Below are positions 24,066 to 36,575 of a stretch of DNA of 64,000 nt, one piece after another. Under the pieces are notes generated by a model. It saw nothing but the letters and a program-made list of their open reading frames with translations, searched no databases and was not told the DNA's origin. The translations under genes were made by a program, and so were the position numbers. The stretch is from Amphiura filiformis (Eukaryota; Echinodermata; Ophiuroidea; Amphilepidida; Amphiuridae). Location of the stretch: the NCBI RefSeq assembly GCF_039555335.1, contig NC_092637.1, positions 3,250,472 to 3,314,471 on the forward strand. The letters run 5' to 3'. The number at the start of each line of letters is the position of its first letter. Position 1 is the stretch's first letter.

Positions 24066-27000
24066 CCTTAAACATCTGTACAACCACAGATCTGTGCTAC
24101 TTCATCTTAGAGATTCTTTTCACAAGGCAGGCATTTTACAGAGGCACAGCATGAGTCCTCATGGGACTGTTACCATATCTATTGGTCCTGTACCTTGGGA
24201 CATGGTAAGTGCTGGATCTTCTAAGACACATACCATGGGAACTCTTGTTGAAAGGGAACAGGTGAGTATATTTCTCAGAGGTGGTACAATTCTTTGCAAA
24301 TTGACAGCAAAGGTGATGACGCCTTTCTTCAAGCGATTGGAGACCCGTGAGGGACAATGCATCTGTGTACGAGGTATATGTTGAACCAAGAATGATGCGG
24401 CAGGCCCTTTTTTGGATTCTTTCAATCCGTTGAGTTTGCTGGATGGTGATACTGCCGTGCCATACAGGCGTAGCATACTCAACAGTGGGACGAACATATC
24501 CCACGTACACAGAAACAAGGTCCTCCACGGGTACTCCAAAACGCTTCAGTCTGCTCAGCATGTAAATTCTGCGACTGCTTTTAGAAATCATACTGTTGAC
24601 TTGTAAGTCCCAGCATAGGTCTGACTGAACAGTAAGGCCTAGAATCTTGGTTTCATTCACCAACTCAAGCTTTTTTCCAGCAATAACAAGATCAGGTGGG
24701 TTGGGCGGCTGCCTTTTGAAGCAGATTTGCATAACCTTACATTTGGAGGGAGTAAGCTTGAGGTGGTTCATGTTGGCCCAATCATCCAGGTTCTGGACAT
24801 CCAAATCTATCTGAGAAGGCTGGTTGGCAGGACGGACTTCCGCAAGGCTCAGGTCGTCGACATACTTGAAGCTGCAAGCTTTGGCATTTTCAGAAGCATC
24901 ATTGATAAGAGCAATAAAAATAATGGGACCCAGTAAGGTGCCTTGTGGCACGCCACATGAAAGAGTCTCCCACTCAGATAGTGCAGATTGATATTGCACT
25001 CTATGACGCCGGGATGTGAGGAAATTGGCAATCCATGGGATGAGCTCACTTCTAACACCAAGGTTATACAGCTTCTGAATGGCCAGGGTGTGGTCGACGC
25101 AGTCGAAAGCCTTGGATAAGTCCGTATCCACCAACGTACCGACTGTTTTGTTTTTATCAGTACCCTTGTAGAGCACATCGAGAAGTTCTATCATACAGTG
25201 AGTAGTTGAGGATCGTTTAATGCTCCCATACTGATAACGATCAATTGAGCTGGAAATATCCTCAACTATCTATCTGGATACAAAACTTTCACTGACCTTA
25301 GCCAGAAGAGCAGTTAGGGAGATAAGCCTGAGCTTAGCACTTGTTGCACTTGTTGCTGGCATTTCTTTAGGGATAGGCACAATAGTGGCATCCTTCCATA
25401 TTTGGGGAACATATCTCTCAGCAAAGGATGCATTAAGTATGTCAGCATCGGGGGTACTAAACTCACATGCAAACTCCTTTAAAAGTTTACCTGGCAGTCC
25501 ATCAGGACCGGCTCATTTCTTAGCATTCAATTTTCTCAATTCTCTATACATCTCCCAGACATGAATTTGAGGTGGTGGTTTGGAAGGCAAGAAAGCAGGT
25601 AAGTCGCCATGATTGACAGGGGGCCTGCTTTGCAAAACAGAAGCAAAGTTCAGGTTAATTGCTTCAGCAATTGCTTTCTCGTCATTCTGGGGAATGCCAG
25701 AGCAGAGATAATAGGGCGCTGTCTGTTCTTGTTGCAGATCATTTGGATGCCCTTGTGCCATCCTGATGGATCACTGTTTTTGAGGTTCTGGAGACGGTCT
25801 CTATAATAGCACTTTTTGGCTTGGCTAATGGTACGAATCACTTTGTTGCGAAGAAAACGCCATCAGTAAGTTTTGCCCTCTGTAAAAGCAGCTTGACGTT
25901 TTTTTAATGAGGTTTTTGATCTCAGGAGTGATCCATGGTTTATCACTAGAGTGAAGTTTGACCACTTTAGATGGAAAATGGGTATCAATGGCTGAACTAA
26001 CAGTGGAGTAAAAGCACCAGTCTTGTCCTGAGTGCTTTTAGCATTAAGAACCTCCTTCCAGGTGTGATCAGTGATCCATCTCCCAAATACATGCATACGA
26101 GATTTGAGCAAAGGTCTAACATTTCCTTTTTGCACTCTACCACCTATCACTCTACTATTTCTAGGAGACCAGTAGATGGTGTTATGGTCACTAAGACCTA
26201 CAGGAGAACTTACAGAAGGGATATTGTACAAGTTCTTAACATTGGTAATTATCAAGTCTAAGATTGCATTCTTACGAGTTGGTTTGTTTACAACCTGACT
26301 CAGAGAGTGGGCTCGACAAATGGGGTTAATGTCAGTCCTATTGAAGTCTCCTAGGAGGGCAATGCCCATGTCAGGATGCTTAATTTTGAGTTCATCTAGA
26401 GTTGTAATTATGTGGTCGACCAACATATCACGATGTTCTGATTCAGGGGGGACGTAGACTGCGCAAACCGCTATTCCAGATACTTGACATGGTAATCGAT
26501 AAGGGCGAACCCACAACCAGATACACTCTAGCTCATCAGGAACTTTGATATCAGTTAAAACAGTTACTGGGATATTGTCTCTTGTGTAAACTGCGACTCC
26601 ACCTCCACGTTTAACAGCTCTAGTTCTGGTGAAGAGATTAAAACCATCCAGTGCTAGGAATTCATCTAGGATCATGCCAGACTGCCAGGTTTCTGTTAAC
26701 ACAGCAATGTCAATTTGGTCGAAGATCTGTCTGATGGAGAAGAATATCCAGTTCATCTCTTTTATTCAATGCTGATCGGGTGTTGGTAAGGAAGAATCCA
26801 GGTAGGGTAGAATAATCATACGTTTCTGAGTTAGTAATGGATTTGTCAGTTCTGGACGAACTGGGGTCAGCACAGAAGGGGGGCGTGGCACATGAAGAGT
26901 TTTAGAGGGTCTGTGTCCCTCAATGATAGTGATTTGGTTCTGGCGAAAGCGTCCTCCACGACAACCACGTTTAGTTCTTTTCAGATATTTCTGGATGTCA

Positions 27001-27089
27001 TCACATTGTTCTTGGATATCGGGGCTTGGTATTAGACTGGAACTGTTCAGGCTTTTCAGGAAACTGGGTGTATATGATAACCTGACCAT
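24066..27089 (-). mobile_element. CR1/L2/jockey-like LINE, minus strand, degraded
   Basis: Read on the minus strand: an N-terminal segment (27,089-26,766), an AP-type endonuclease (26,756-25,863, with TETW, LLGDFN and LSDHN), a linker (25,841-25,513) and the reverse transcriptase (about 25,510-24,136). The RT shows LSKAFDCVDH, GVPQGTLLGP and the catalytic YVDD at 24,853-24,864. There are frame changes near 25,863-25,905, an in-frame stop at about 25,513 and another near 25,270. The 5' limit is uncertain. The related 3' fragment at 13,010-13,858 has a similar C-terminus but is not a close copy. Confidence 0.88.
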
Positions 27090-28449
27090 ATTAAGTCATG
27101 TATTGAAAGTACGTATACACTGCACAGGGCTGACATTATGTCCACTTATATGTACGTGGATTCCAATTTATAGATACGGAAATAGTAATGTCACCCTTAT
27201 GTTAAATAATACGCTACAACACAGTCAGATATGTGTACACGGTAAAGCTTACGAGTTCTGTAGTAGTCAGAGCGGCACGATTATTAGCAAAATTACACAA
27301 TTGATGCAGTTCTATAGTTACTATGACGGTGCAGATGAGGCACAAACACATAAAAACAGCAGCCACAACACGATGAATAGAAAACAATGGTGTAAAATGA
27401 TGTAAAATAACTCAATAATGCAGGAACCAAATTTCCTACGTCTTGTCAGCTGATTGTAGCGCCCTCTACAAAATGTTATAATGCATATGTGAAGGATTTT
27501 AATACACTTAGTCTTTGAACTGCTATGGATGCTATTATCGATAAAGGGGCGACTAAAGTATCAGAAGCATTGCGGTCTTGGTAAAGAAACCTTTTTAGGT
27601 GATCCAAGTATTTTACATGCTGAAATCAACACAATCATGAGTGTTGTATTGGGCTAGCTAATGTGCTTACAGTCCATTTCATTCAAAGAAAGGAACTTGC
27701 AAACCAGAAATATTTTATGTAGTCAATGCACTACTGCCTGCCAGTGTTGTCGGAGGAGATCTAGTTTACGTCAAAGGACGTACCTCTTCCAAGAAAGGAA
27801 ATTATGTTCTTCTGTCGACTTGCTGAAGTCTGGTTTATGAAACAACACATCTGTCAATATAAGTGAGGACAACCACCCGATACAGACAATAGTACACATT
27901 GACCAATATGTACTACATACAAATAGTAACCATTAGGCAATGTGCAAAATTATATGTCCATATACTGCCGTGTATGCAGTACCCATTTCCCAATGTTACT
28001 AACATGTACTACAGCGTACTTACTAGCCAGCGTGGACGAGTTGGTCACCGCCCAAGCCGATTGCAGCCTTGCAAACCAAATTTTGCCCAACCCTATATTG
28101 TAGTGGCCGATATTATGGGCGCATTACACCAAATCACTGCGCGAAAGGTGCAATTGTGATGAGTTTGTTTGTTTGTTTTAAATGATCTTCCCGTAGGAAC
28201 TCGACAACAACCCATAATAGGAGAGGGTTACGGCCCGCACTACCCCACCCTCGGTCTACGCCAAGCTGGCCCAACTAGGCCAATTTCTACAAACTTTTAC
28301 GTCTTTCAGGAAATGCCATTTTGTAAGACTTGCATCTTGACAATCCATTTTGGACGGTACAATATTTGCTCTAGCCTTTTGGGTAACGAGAAAGGACTAA
28401 CTGATTCCAGTCTCTAACAAGTTCCAGTTAAAAGTATATGGCTACTGGA
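27090..28449. other. no gene recognised; may include LINE 5' sequence
   Basis: The first part may be 5' untranslated LINE sequence. From about 27,470 no coding or repeat structure was recognised. Confidence 0.4.
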
Positions 28450-28842
28450 GATGATGTCATGCGCGTATTTGGGTGGGGCTTTGGGGGCGCCAGCCTCCCG
28501 GTGTAAAAGCAGGGGGCGGCTAAAACTAAGGGGCGGTGGAAGAAGGGGTGGCAAAAAGTGGGGCGGCGAAAGAAGAAGCGACGGCAAATAGTATTAGAAG
28601 AAGAAAGGGCGGAAAAAATTTGAAAAAGTATACAAATTTGTGACTATAGCCTACATTTATTGCTTTTAGGGCGCTAGCGCCTATAATCCTTATTTTTTTC
28701 AATTTTTTTTTCTCTATTCACTTTTTCAAACAACCTTAAAAAAATTGGGTCAACCTTTTCGGGCTGTTGACTAGGGGCGGAAAATTTTCTTCAGCCCCCG
28801 GGATCCGGGCCCGGATAGGAGCAGCCATGGTACGCCACTGGA
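28450..28842. repeat. GC-rich repeat with hAT-like end
   Basis: G/C-rich, with GGGGCGGC-type runs, ending in ATGGTACGCCACTGG, which resembles the inverse of the CAGTGGCGTA end of the MITE at 58,640. The left end is unclear. Confidence 0.4.
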
Positions 28843-28988
28843 TGTGGCATCCTTAGGGACCATGTTCTTCGTGAGGTTGGCATGTTCTGATTTAAATGAA
28901 AGATGCTAACCTATTAATGACTAAAATAGATATGATTTTATACCAATCGATTTCACAAGAAAAGTAGGCCCTGTCCAAATTACTGCTA

Positions 28989-29478
28989 AGGGGTGGTGCA
29001 ATAATTATGTGTACCCCCGGGGGGAGAATTCTCAAAATGGTCTGCCAAAAATCGCTTGCCCCCCCTTTGGCCGTGCCAAAAACCTTTGCCCCCCCCTTTC
29101 GACGTGCCAAAAACCTTTGCCCCCCTTTGACGTGCCAAAAATCTTTGCCCCCCTTGCACATTCAAGATTTTGGGGAAACCACATTTAAAACCTTAAAGTG
29201 TCTAAACATATAATGCGAGCGCAGCGAGCAGGAAATTTTGCATATTTGAACGTGTTCGTAACGTTTTCCTACGCCATTTTAGGGCGTAATATAGAAACAG
29301 TGCCCAAAATATCTGTGCCAAAAATTGCTTGCCCCCCCCCCTTTCGACCTGCCAAAATCACTTGACCCCCCCTTTCGACCTGCCAAAAATGCTTGCCCCC
29401 ACCCTTTTGGCCTGCCAAAAATCTTTGCCCCCCTATAATTCACCCCCTGGGGGTACACATAATTATTGCACCACCCCT
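28989..29478. mobile_element. foldback element with GCCAAAAATCGCTTGCCCCCC units, copy 1
   Basis: The ends AGGGGTGGTGCAATAATTAT...GTACCCCC and its inverse are about 35 bases long. Inside, TGCCAAAAAyC(T/G)yTTGCCCCCC-type units repeat at roughly 27-30 base spacing on both flanks of a core with GCGAGCGCAGCGAGCAGG. Copies 30,030-30,452, 29,837-30,025 and 35,089-35,240 are related. Confidence 0.8.
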
Positions 29479-29836
29479 AACGGAACAAGTTTTAATACTA
29501 GTTTTGGCGTTGAAATAGCGGCGTCGCTTTTCAACATTTTTTTATAAAAAACTGAATCTGTAAAGTTCCCAAAATCGAAGCTTAACCTTAATTAATACAG
29601 GGATGACGTTAAAAAGTGTAAAATATTGTCACGCCTGGTAGAAAACGCCGCTTAAAAAAAAAAGTTGATTTTTACGTGCTTTTCAAAGGGGAAGTTATTT
29701 GGTGGTCTGCGCCCTTATAGTACTTATTTTACCCAGAATGCAACTCGTTGGCATACTATATTCCCAGTAATGACGATACTTTTCAATATTCATGATAATG
29801 ACGTCACAAATATGCCAGATTCCAAAATCTTATAGT
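29479..29836. other. spacer, nothing recognised
   Basis: Non-coding AT-rich sequence between two foldback elements. Confidence 0.5.
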
Positions 29837-30025
29837 AGGGCTGAGCAATAATTAGCAAGCTGGGGGGGGGGGCGTAAATGTCCAAATACGGTGATTGGCC
29901 CACCCTCCTGTTCTTGGCCTGCCAAAAATCCCCATGCACATTGCAAATTTTTGTAGTTGCGGCCGCTTTGCCCCCCACCCCCCCGGGCTGGACAAAAACT
30001 GTCATTATTAGGATTGCATCCAGTG
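29837..30025. mobile_element. foldback element, partial copy
   Basis: Begins AGGGCTGAGCAATAATTAG and carries TTGGCCTGCCAAAAATCCCC, matching one end of the family. The other end is missing where the next copy begins. Confidence 0.55.
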
Positions 30026-30029
30026 GCTT

Positions 30030-30452
30030 AGGGCTGTGCAATAATTATGAGCCCCCAGGGAGGGTAAAATTTCCAAATGGTTCGCCAAAAATTGCTTGCC
30101 GCCTCTCAGACCGCCAAAAATCGCTTGCTCCCCCCCTCAGGCACGGCCCATCAAAATTCTTTGCCCCACCCCTTGCGCATGGGATCCCAATTTACAAACC
30201 TTAAATGGTGCAGATGCATGTTGCGAGCGGAGCGAGCAGGAAAATTTGCGTATATAAGCGTGATCCGTACTGTTTTCCTAAGCCTTTTTAGAGCGTATTG
30301 TTTAAAAGGCGCAACATGAATGTGTGCCAAAAATCGCTTGCCCCCCTCTCGTCTTGACAAAATTGCTTGCCCCCCCTTTCGGCTCACCAAAATGTCTTTC
30401 TCCCCCCCCAATTTGACCCTCCCACAGGGCTCATAATTATTGCACAGCCCCT
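30030..30452. mobile_element. foldback element, copy 2
   Basis: AGGGCTGTGCAATAATTATG with AGCCC at the left and the inverse GGGCTCATAATTATTGCAC...CCCCT at the right. Internal units include CGCCAAAAATTGCTTGCC and CAAAAATCGCTTGCCCCCC, plus a GCGAGCGGAGCGAGCAGG core. Same family as 28,989-29,478. Confidence 0.8.
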
Positions 30453-30457
30453 TAGCT

Positions 30458-30777
30458 ATCGGGCTTAGCTAGGGGTTGTGGCGCCCAGGGCTACGGATAC
30501 GGATACATAATGGCACCCCCAAATACAATCCTTGAAACAATTGCGAACAGATGCGTGCCAAAATTTGATAAATATGGCCAACCACAATTAATTTTGGTTT
30601 AATGAAGGTGAATATCGGTCTTAATGATCTTTCAAATGATTTTGCGTTGAAATGCACGCGAAGCGTGCAAAAATTTTGACTTTAATCGCTTGGAGGGGCG
30701 CAGAAGCGATGTCGAATCGGACAATTCAGCGCTCCCGCGCCCCCTTGGAACCCCGACGCCATGCTACTGGGCATCTT
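30458..30777. mobile_element. degraded relative of the hAT-like MITE at 58,640
   Basis: Its interior (TGAATATCGGTCTTAATGAT, GAAATGCACGCGAAGCGTGC and CGCTTGGAGGGGCGCAG) is the inverse of the interior of 58,640-58,955. The ends are decayed. Confidence 0.6.
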
Positions 30778-31060
30778 GTGGAAAGGGGGGGCAGGAACAT
30801 CAGTATTGTCTAGTTTTAAGTTTTGGTTTGTAGTTTTTTTATCGTCTAGCTTTCTCTTACAGTCCTTCTCCTTCTCCTTCTTTTTCTCTTTCTCCCCATT
30901 CTTCGTCCCCATTTTTTCCACTTCTCCATCCCCCATTTTTAGGTGTCCAGGCAGGGCAGTATGTCCCCTGCCCCCCCCCCCCCCCTTTGCTGGCTACGCT
31001 TTATGGTGTCATGCGATTTTGGCAGTTCATTTTGAGAACTGGCCACCTGGGGGCAGGTAC

Positions 31061-31066
31061 GGATAT

Positions 31067-31159
<93 letters not shown>

Positions 31160-31376
31160 TTTTTATTTTTTTTTTTTATTTTTTATTTTTTATCTATTTA
31201 TCTATTTATTTATTTATTTATTTATCTATTTATCTATTTATTTATTTATTTATCTATTTATCTATTTATCTATTTATCTATTTATCTATTTATCTATTTA
31301 TTTATTTATTTATTTATCTATTTATCTATTTATTTATTTATTTATCTATTATCTATTTATCTATTTATTTATCTAT

Positions 31377-31419
<43 letters not shown>

Positions 31420-31610
31420 TCTATTTATTTATATATTTATTTTAATATTTATTTAGTTATTTAGTATGTAGTTATTTATTTAGTCATTTAGTTATTTAGT
31501 TTGTTTGTTTGTTTGTTTGTTTGTTTGTTTGTTTGTTTGTTAGTTAGTTAGTTAGTTTTTATTTTTGTATTTATTTCTTATTTGTTTGTTTGTTTGTTTT
31601 TTCGTGCAGT
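31061..31610. repeat. long (ATTT)n array with ATCT and GTTT variants
   Basis: About 550 bases of tetranucleotide repeat: pure ATTT first, then ATCTATTT mixes, then GTTT and AGTT blocks. Long frames here encode only YLFI repeats and are not genes. Confidence 0.97.
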
Positions 31611-32158
31611 CCTAAATATAAGCAATGTCAAACGGTTGTTGCAACGTGATGACGTCAACAATTAATATTAATGAGGTCAACGTGTACCTGACGTGTATGG
31701 ACAGAAGCAGGTCAAAGATCATCCTACGTTGCAGTCAGTAAGATCTTGTCCAAGTCTCCAAAATATTTATCTGTGATCGAATACGGAAGGAAGCGCAAGA
31801 TTCAGGGTACTCCAGCGAGATTCATGCTATTGCTAGACACTGTCATTTATTTACGATTGGACATATTTTTATACTATGTCCCGGGATAGTTGTACACTTG
31901 ACGTTGTGATTTTCTTGCGTAGAAAATAGAGTAGGGGGTCCTACTTAATGTCATCGAGTACATGAGTAAGTATGGGAATTATTAATCACATAATATCACA
32001 AATGAAATAATCATGATAAAGAAGAGCTGCTAGCTGTGGTGCTGTGTGTATTGTGTGTGAACATGTGTACTAAAACAACACATTATCATGGCTATGCCTA
32101 TGCAATCAATACATGTACCGATAACCCTACAGGGCCACACAGGGTGATGAGTACAGTA
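31611..32158. other. non-coding, nothing recognised
   Basis: No coding region or repeat was recognised between the ATTT array and the foldback element. Confidence 0.5.
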
Positions 32159-32167
32159 CAGAAGCAG

Positions 32168-32859
32168 GGGTACAGGGCGTTAGTCCGACACGCCGCTTGT
32201 CCGACACTCCGCTAGTCCGAAACGCCGCTAGTCCGAATCTGAAATGCACTGCACCAGTCCGACACGCCGCTAGTCCGAATCTAACATACACTCTGCCAGT
32301 CCGACACGCCGCTAGTCCGAAAATGAATACCACTACGCTAGTCCGAAATTGAAAACCACTGCGCTAGTCCGAATCTGGAAAACACTCCTTCAGTCTGACA
32401 CTGCGCTAGTCCGAATCTAAAAAACACTGCGCTAGTCCGAAACTAAAAACCATTGCGCTAGTCCGAATTTGAAAAACACTGCGCTAGTCCGAATTTGAAT
32501 TGGGGGAAACACTGCGCTAGTCAGATATTCGGACCAGCGCAGTGTTTTTCAGATTCGGACTAGCGCTGTAGTTTTCAGTTTCAGACTAGCGCCATGTTTT
32601 CAGTTTCGGACTAGCGCAGTGTCGTACTGAAAAAGTGTTTTCCAAATTCGGACTAGCGCAATGTATTTCGGATTCGGACTAGCGGCGTGTCGGACGGAAA
32701 ACTGTGTTTTCAGATTCGGACTAGCGGCGTGTCGGACTGTTGCAGTGGTTTTCATTTTCGGACTAGCGCCGTGCTTTTCATTTTCGGACTGACGCACCTC
32801 TAAGTATAGGGAATTTGTTTTGTCGGACTAGCGGCGTGTCGGACTGAGCGGTGCACCCC
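32168..32859. mobile_element. foldback element whose arms are tandem arrays (CTAGTCCGA units)
   Basis: The left arm (32,168 to about 32,520) contains about 16 units built on CTAGTCCGA, such as GCGCTAGTCCGAATCTG and CGCCGCTAGTCCGA. The right arm (about 32,528-32,859) contains about 14 units of the inverse (TCGGACTAGCG). The outer ends GGGTACAGGGCG and GCGGTGCACCCC are rough inverses. CAGAAGCAG flanks both sides (32,159-32,167 and 32,860-32,868), a 9-bp target-site duplication. There is no coding capacity. Sea-urchin TU elements and Drosophila FB elements have similar tandem-repeat arms. Confidence 0.9.
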
Positions 32860-33168
32860 CAGAAGCAGAAGCATGTGCACATAAATAATACAGACGACGG
32901 TGGCCGACATTATTCATGTGGCAACAGCCAATAGCGTATTAAAACAAAACAGACAATATGACGGCAACACTGCCTGGACATTCATGATGTTGGACGCCCC
33001 GTGCCGAGCCCGAGCCTGCCGAGGTGCGTTTTAGCTCTATTGGCCCTGTTAGTGCGTTACAGAAAAAAAAGCATAAAATATATTTCTCAGTGCAATGTAT
33101 ACATTTTCACATGAAAATAAATATTTTTGGATTCAAAATGAATGTGAAGAAAAAAAATTATTATAGCC

Positions 33169-33241
33169 AGGCCCAGGAGTGGGAATCGATCTCGGGACCC
33201 TCTGCGTGGGAGGCGAAGACCTTACCGCTAGACCATGCAAA
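33169..33241 (-). repeat. tRNA-Gly(CCC)-like sequence, probable SINE head or relic
   Basis: On the minus strand: GCATGGTCTAGCGGTAAGG (A box), an anticodon loop CTCCCAC flanked by TTCGC and GCAGA, and a T-arm with GATCGATTCCC. The anticodon would be CCC. The acceptor ends do not pair, so it is not called a tRNA gene. Confidence 0.5.
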
Positions 33242-35088
33242 CAAAGATACACGATGGGAGAAATTTTTAGTATGTGTCATAAACATATCGTTTGTTATTC
33301 ATACAAAACATTAAAAAACATGAGGTTCACTGTCGAACCTCAATGGATTTAGACTAATAGTAATAAAATAGTGCTTAATATTACATGCATACACTTCCAC
33401 TTTTGGAATTATTGGAGACATTTTAGTGTTTACGTGTAAAACCAATGACAACATCAAAATTCAGTCAATCTTGCCCCCCCCCCTGATAATGTACATTGTG
33501 TAGGCCTACATGTATGATCTCCATAGTCAATGGTAGTAGTTCGGCAAGAAAAGTGGCTTATGGAATTCAATCCTAGCAATTTTTGGCACATGTGTCGAGA
33601 GGTGGGACAATTAAATTTTTTGCACACATCCGACCATGTAGCCCGAGGTAGGCCTACTCACACCTCCGTCACTACGATTTCCACTTTTCAATGCAAAGGT
33701 CTGAGATGTCTACCTTAAACCTTTCCAGGGACATAAAATACCACTTTTTCTAATTAATAAATACCACTTCATACCATTCCTCATGTGAAGATGAGTCTTA
33801 AACAAAACATATTTGGTGCATGTTAGTAAATTTTGAGCACATTTGAGGATGTGAAAGACCAGACTTGTATCGTCGCCGTGTTTTGAATTCTTCCTATAAA
33901 TAGATGCTGTCAGCGTGACGTCATCACCGCGACATCAGTTCAGGGTGCCCGACTTTTTAACATGGTACCGCGTTCATGGCCCTATGGTGAGGAAGGAACA
34001 ACTAGGGCCATGATGTTTCGGGCTACCGACCATGGGGCATGGCGGGGGTGGTTCTAGTACTAGTTCTGGCCACGCGTTTTGAACTCGCCACCCAAAAATG
34101 GTGGTTATTTTGTTGCGCTTTTCCAAATCGAGACTTGTTCAAATTGTTATAGCTCTGATAAACAAAAGGTATTATAGTGTGTTTGGTGTCAGTTTGTAGC
34201 TAAATGAGTGCCCTAACAGACCTCCAAAGGAGAATTGTTTATCAGCTACATGTAAGATAGTGGAGTTAGAGTTGTTTGAGTTCAGAATGACTGAGGTGGT
34301 TGATGAGGTGGTGGCGGATGAGGCGGTGGCGGTATGAACAAAGTCTATGGGAAATAAAGATTTTCTGCTAATTGTTTTTAATCATTTTGAACTCTTTATG
34401 ATTGGTTTAGTCTATAAAATACAAACTTTTACGTTTCGGTACAAAACTACCCGTTTTCATATTAAACACTGTAGTAAGCAATGCGGATGTCTTCAAAATT
34501 TAAAAGTTGCTGTAAATTTTTAATTACGGTACTTACCCTATCATAGTCAAAGTAAACATTTTCTGAGAGGAAATTTGATGAGGAATCTAAATATGGACTT
34601 ACTTTTTCTGTATGGGTTAGGGGTAAAATGTTTCAGTTCAAAACATGTTGAATTGTAAAAAAATTTGAACATATTTTGGGACACCCTGTATTCCGAGATT
34701 ACCAAACAGCTGTGATTTTTTTTCTTCCAAAGTCAGTAGGCTCCCCCTAACCTCTAACCAAATCAATGTTGTTTACTTTCAGTTTATCTGCAAGTTAGTA
34801 ATGTAAGCAATGACCCATTTTATATATATTTGGAATTTTTTTATTCCACCCTGTATAACTTCAAGGTCACCCTGTACAATGAGTTGAAATGTGTATATTT
34901 AAATTGCTTTTGGACTTCAGCTTTCCAAAAATGTATACTTTTGCTAGTTTATAGGGTTGATAGTTATGGAGATATTCTAATTTGAAACTTGATTGGTGTA
35001 AAAACTCATAATATTTGTGATGCAACGCTAAGGGTGGCGAGTTCAAAACCGTGGCCTTCTACTAGATTTATTGGTAGACAACTAAGTT
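33242..35088. other. non-coding, nothing recognised
   Basis: About 1.8 kb of mostly AT-rich sequence. Only incidental short frames occur. Confidence 0.45.
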
Positions 35089-35240
35089 AGGGGCTATGCA
35101 ATAATTATGAGCCCTGTGGAGGGTAAAATTGAGGGGACAAGAAATTTTTGGCGAGCCGAAAGGGGGAGGAGCGGGTGAAAGCAATTTTTGACAAATCTGA
35201 GAGGGGGGCAAGTGATTTTTGGCATACATTCGTGGGGTGC
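35089..35240. mobile_element. foldback element, single-end copy
   Basis: AGGGGCTATGCAATAATTATG with AGCCC, then TTTTTGGCGAGCCGAAAGGG and CAAGTGATTTTTGGCA, matches one arm of the 30,030-30,452 element. Confidence 0.65.
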
Positions 35241-35248
35241 CTTTTAGT

Positions 35249-35653
35249 GCTTGCGGTTAAATTGGATTGATAAACAAGCATGATTGACAGTGTGTTTTAG
35301 AGACCAAAGTCCCGGGTAAAGTTCTGCTTAAGATCCAATGTACATAGTCGGATTTTTACTCGTGCTTCAGCGATCAATAAACTGGTTGATTCCAATTCCA
35401 AAATCAGAATGGTTTAGTATTGAAGTGAGCCATTATAATTATGCAAGATATGTTGTATTCGATAACTTTTATTTTCACTAATCATCTAATTATGATATTT
35501 CTTATCTCTTTATGACCATTTTACTATTGAACACTTTAATTTTAACATGTTTTAAAATAAACATCAATATAATTTTGAGTTCAACGGAATGCTTTCATCA
35601 TGATTAAATTATAATAACATATTTTTATCAAAATTCGACTATGGCTTAGTCTC
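35249..35653. mobile_element. TAGACTA-end element, truncated copy
   Basis: Matches the right half of 37,405-38,137 from GCGGTTAAATTGGAT through GATAAACAAGCATGATTGAC to a palindromic end, GACTATGGCTTAGTC. The left half is missing. Confidence 0.75.
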
Positions 35654-36299
35654 GCACCGCTTACGTTGTATGTCTTGTCCTCCTCTTTTCGAATAGCTCT
35701 GATGACACTTTAACATGCACAGGGATGAATCCTCCTGAACACGGGACAAACGGCTTTATGTGACTTCCGAATCACGGACGTTGCACATACACTACCTATA
35801 TCTGCACATGATGCTAAGCAGTGTATGGGGGCGAGAAGAAATTCTCAGGGGTGTGATTTTTCCGGATTTCCGGAATTTTGGGATTTAAAAAAAAATCCGG
35901 ATTTTCAAAAAAAAAAAAAATTTTTTTGTTGGTTTTGGAGTGGCCCTGGACCAAGAGCTAAATGCTTAACAGAGATGTCACATTTCCGGAATTTTCAGTT
36001 TCCAGATATGAGAAAATCTCCAATTTTAAAATGAAAATTCCTTAGATTAGAACCCTGACTGGATGATTTATAGACACACTGTACTTTGCAAAAATGGTGA
36101 TGCAATTTCTCATGTGTATGTTAATGATATGATACTGGAAGTATGTATTCACAGATAATAAATGTTTTTATACTATAAAGTGAAGTATTTTAACAGTTTC
36201 TCATTTTTGCATTTTACCCCATGAAATTGCATCTCCAGTGGTGCTCAAGTGTGTAAAACCCCTCTGGCTTCGGAGGGGCTTCGCCCCCTCTACCCCCAC
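35654..36299. other. non-coding, nothing firm
   Basis: Includes a passage with TTTCCGGATTTCCGGAATTTT at 35,859-35,880 and a poly-A/poly-T run at 35,908-35,927. No gene was recognised. Confidence 0.45.
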
Positions 36300-36575
36300 A
36301 AACTTTCCGTTAACACTTGAAGCCTCCGAAACAAAAGAAGTCTCCGAAACAAATTTCATTGCCTTAGGGTTTTTTTTCAAAAAGCACCAATCACACCCAT
36401 ATATCAACACTTGTTTAAATTTATGACATTCTACACATATCAAGTAACAATTTAATACATTGCAGATATCAGTATGAAACGCTCCCAATTTAGATGCGCA
36501 AAGATGATAATTAATCTTATTGTTGTTTCGGAGACTTCTTTTGTTTCGGAGGCTTCAAGTGTTAACGGAAAGTTT
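36300..36575. repeat. 53-bp perfect inverted repeat (GCCTCCGAAAC motif)
   Basis: Arms 36,300-36,352 and 36,523-36,575 are exact inverses by eye, containing TTAACACTTGAAGCCTCCG and AAGTCTCCGAAACAA. Further single pieces of the motif occur at 36,716-36,750 and near 36,914, so the element may extend to about 36,940. Confidence 0.88.

Noticed and set aside
26923-27405. 160-codon plus-strand frame
   Set aside because: It overlaps the 5' part of the minus-strand LINE and has no protein family character.
30761-31456. Long open frames encoding YLFI repeats
   Set aside because: These are translations of the (ATTT)n/(ATCT)n array and have no protein character.
32127-32797. Repeat-protein-like frames on the minus strand
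   Set aside because: They are produced by the CTAGTCCGA tandem arms of the foldback element; the arms themselves are the feature.
32168-32859. CRISPR-like array
   Set aside because: Units are diverged, not separated by unique spacers, and run in both directions around a centre; the context is eukaryotic.
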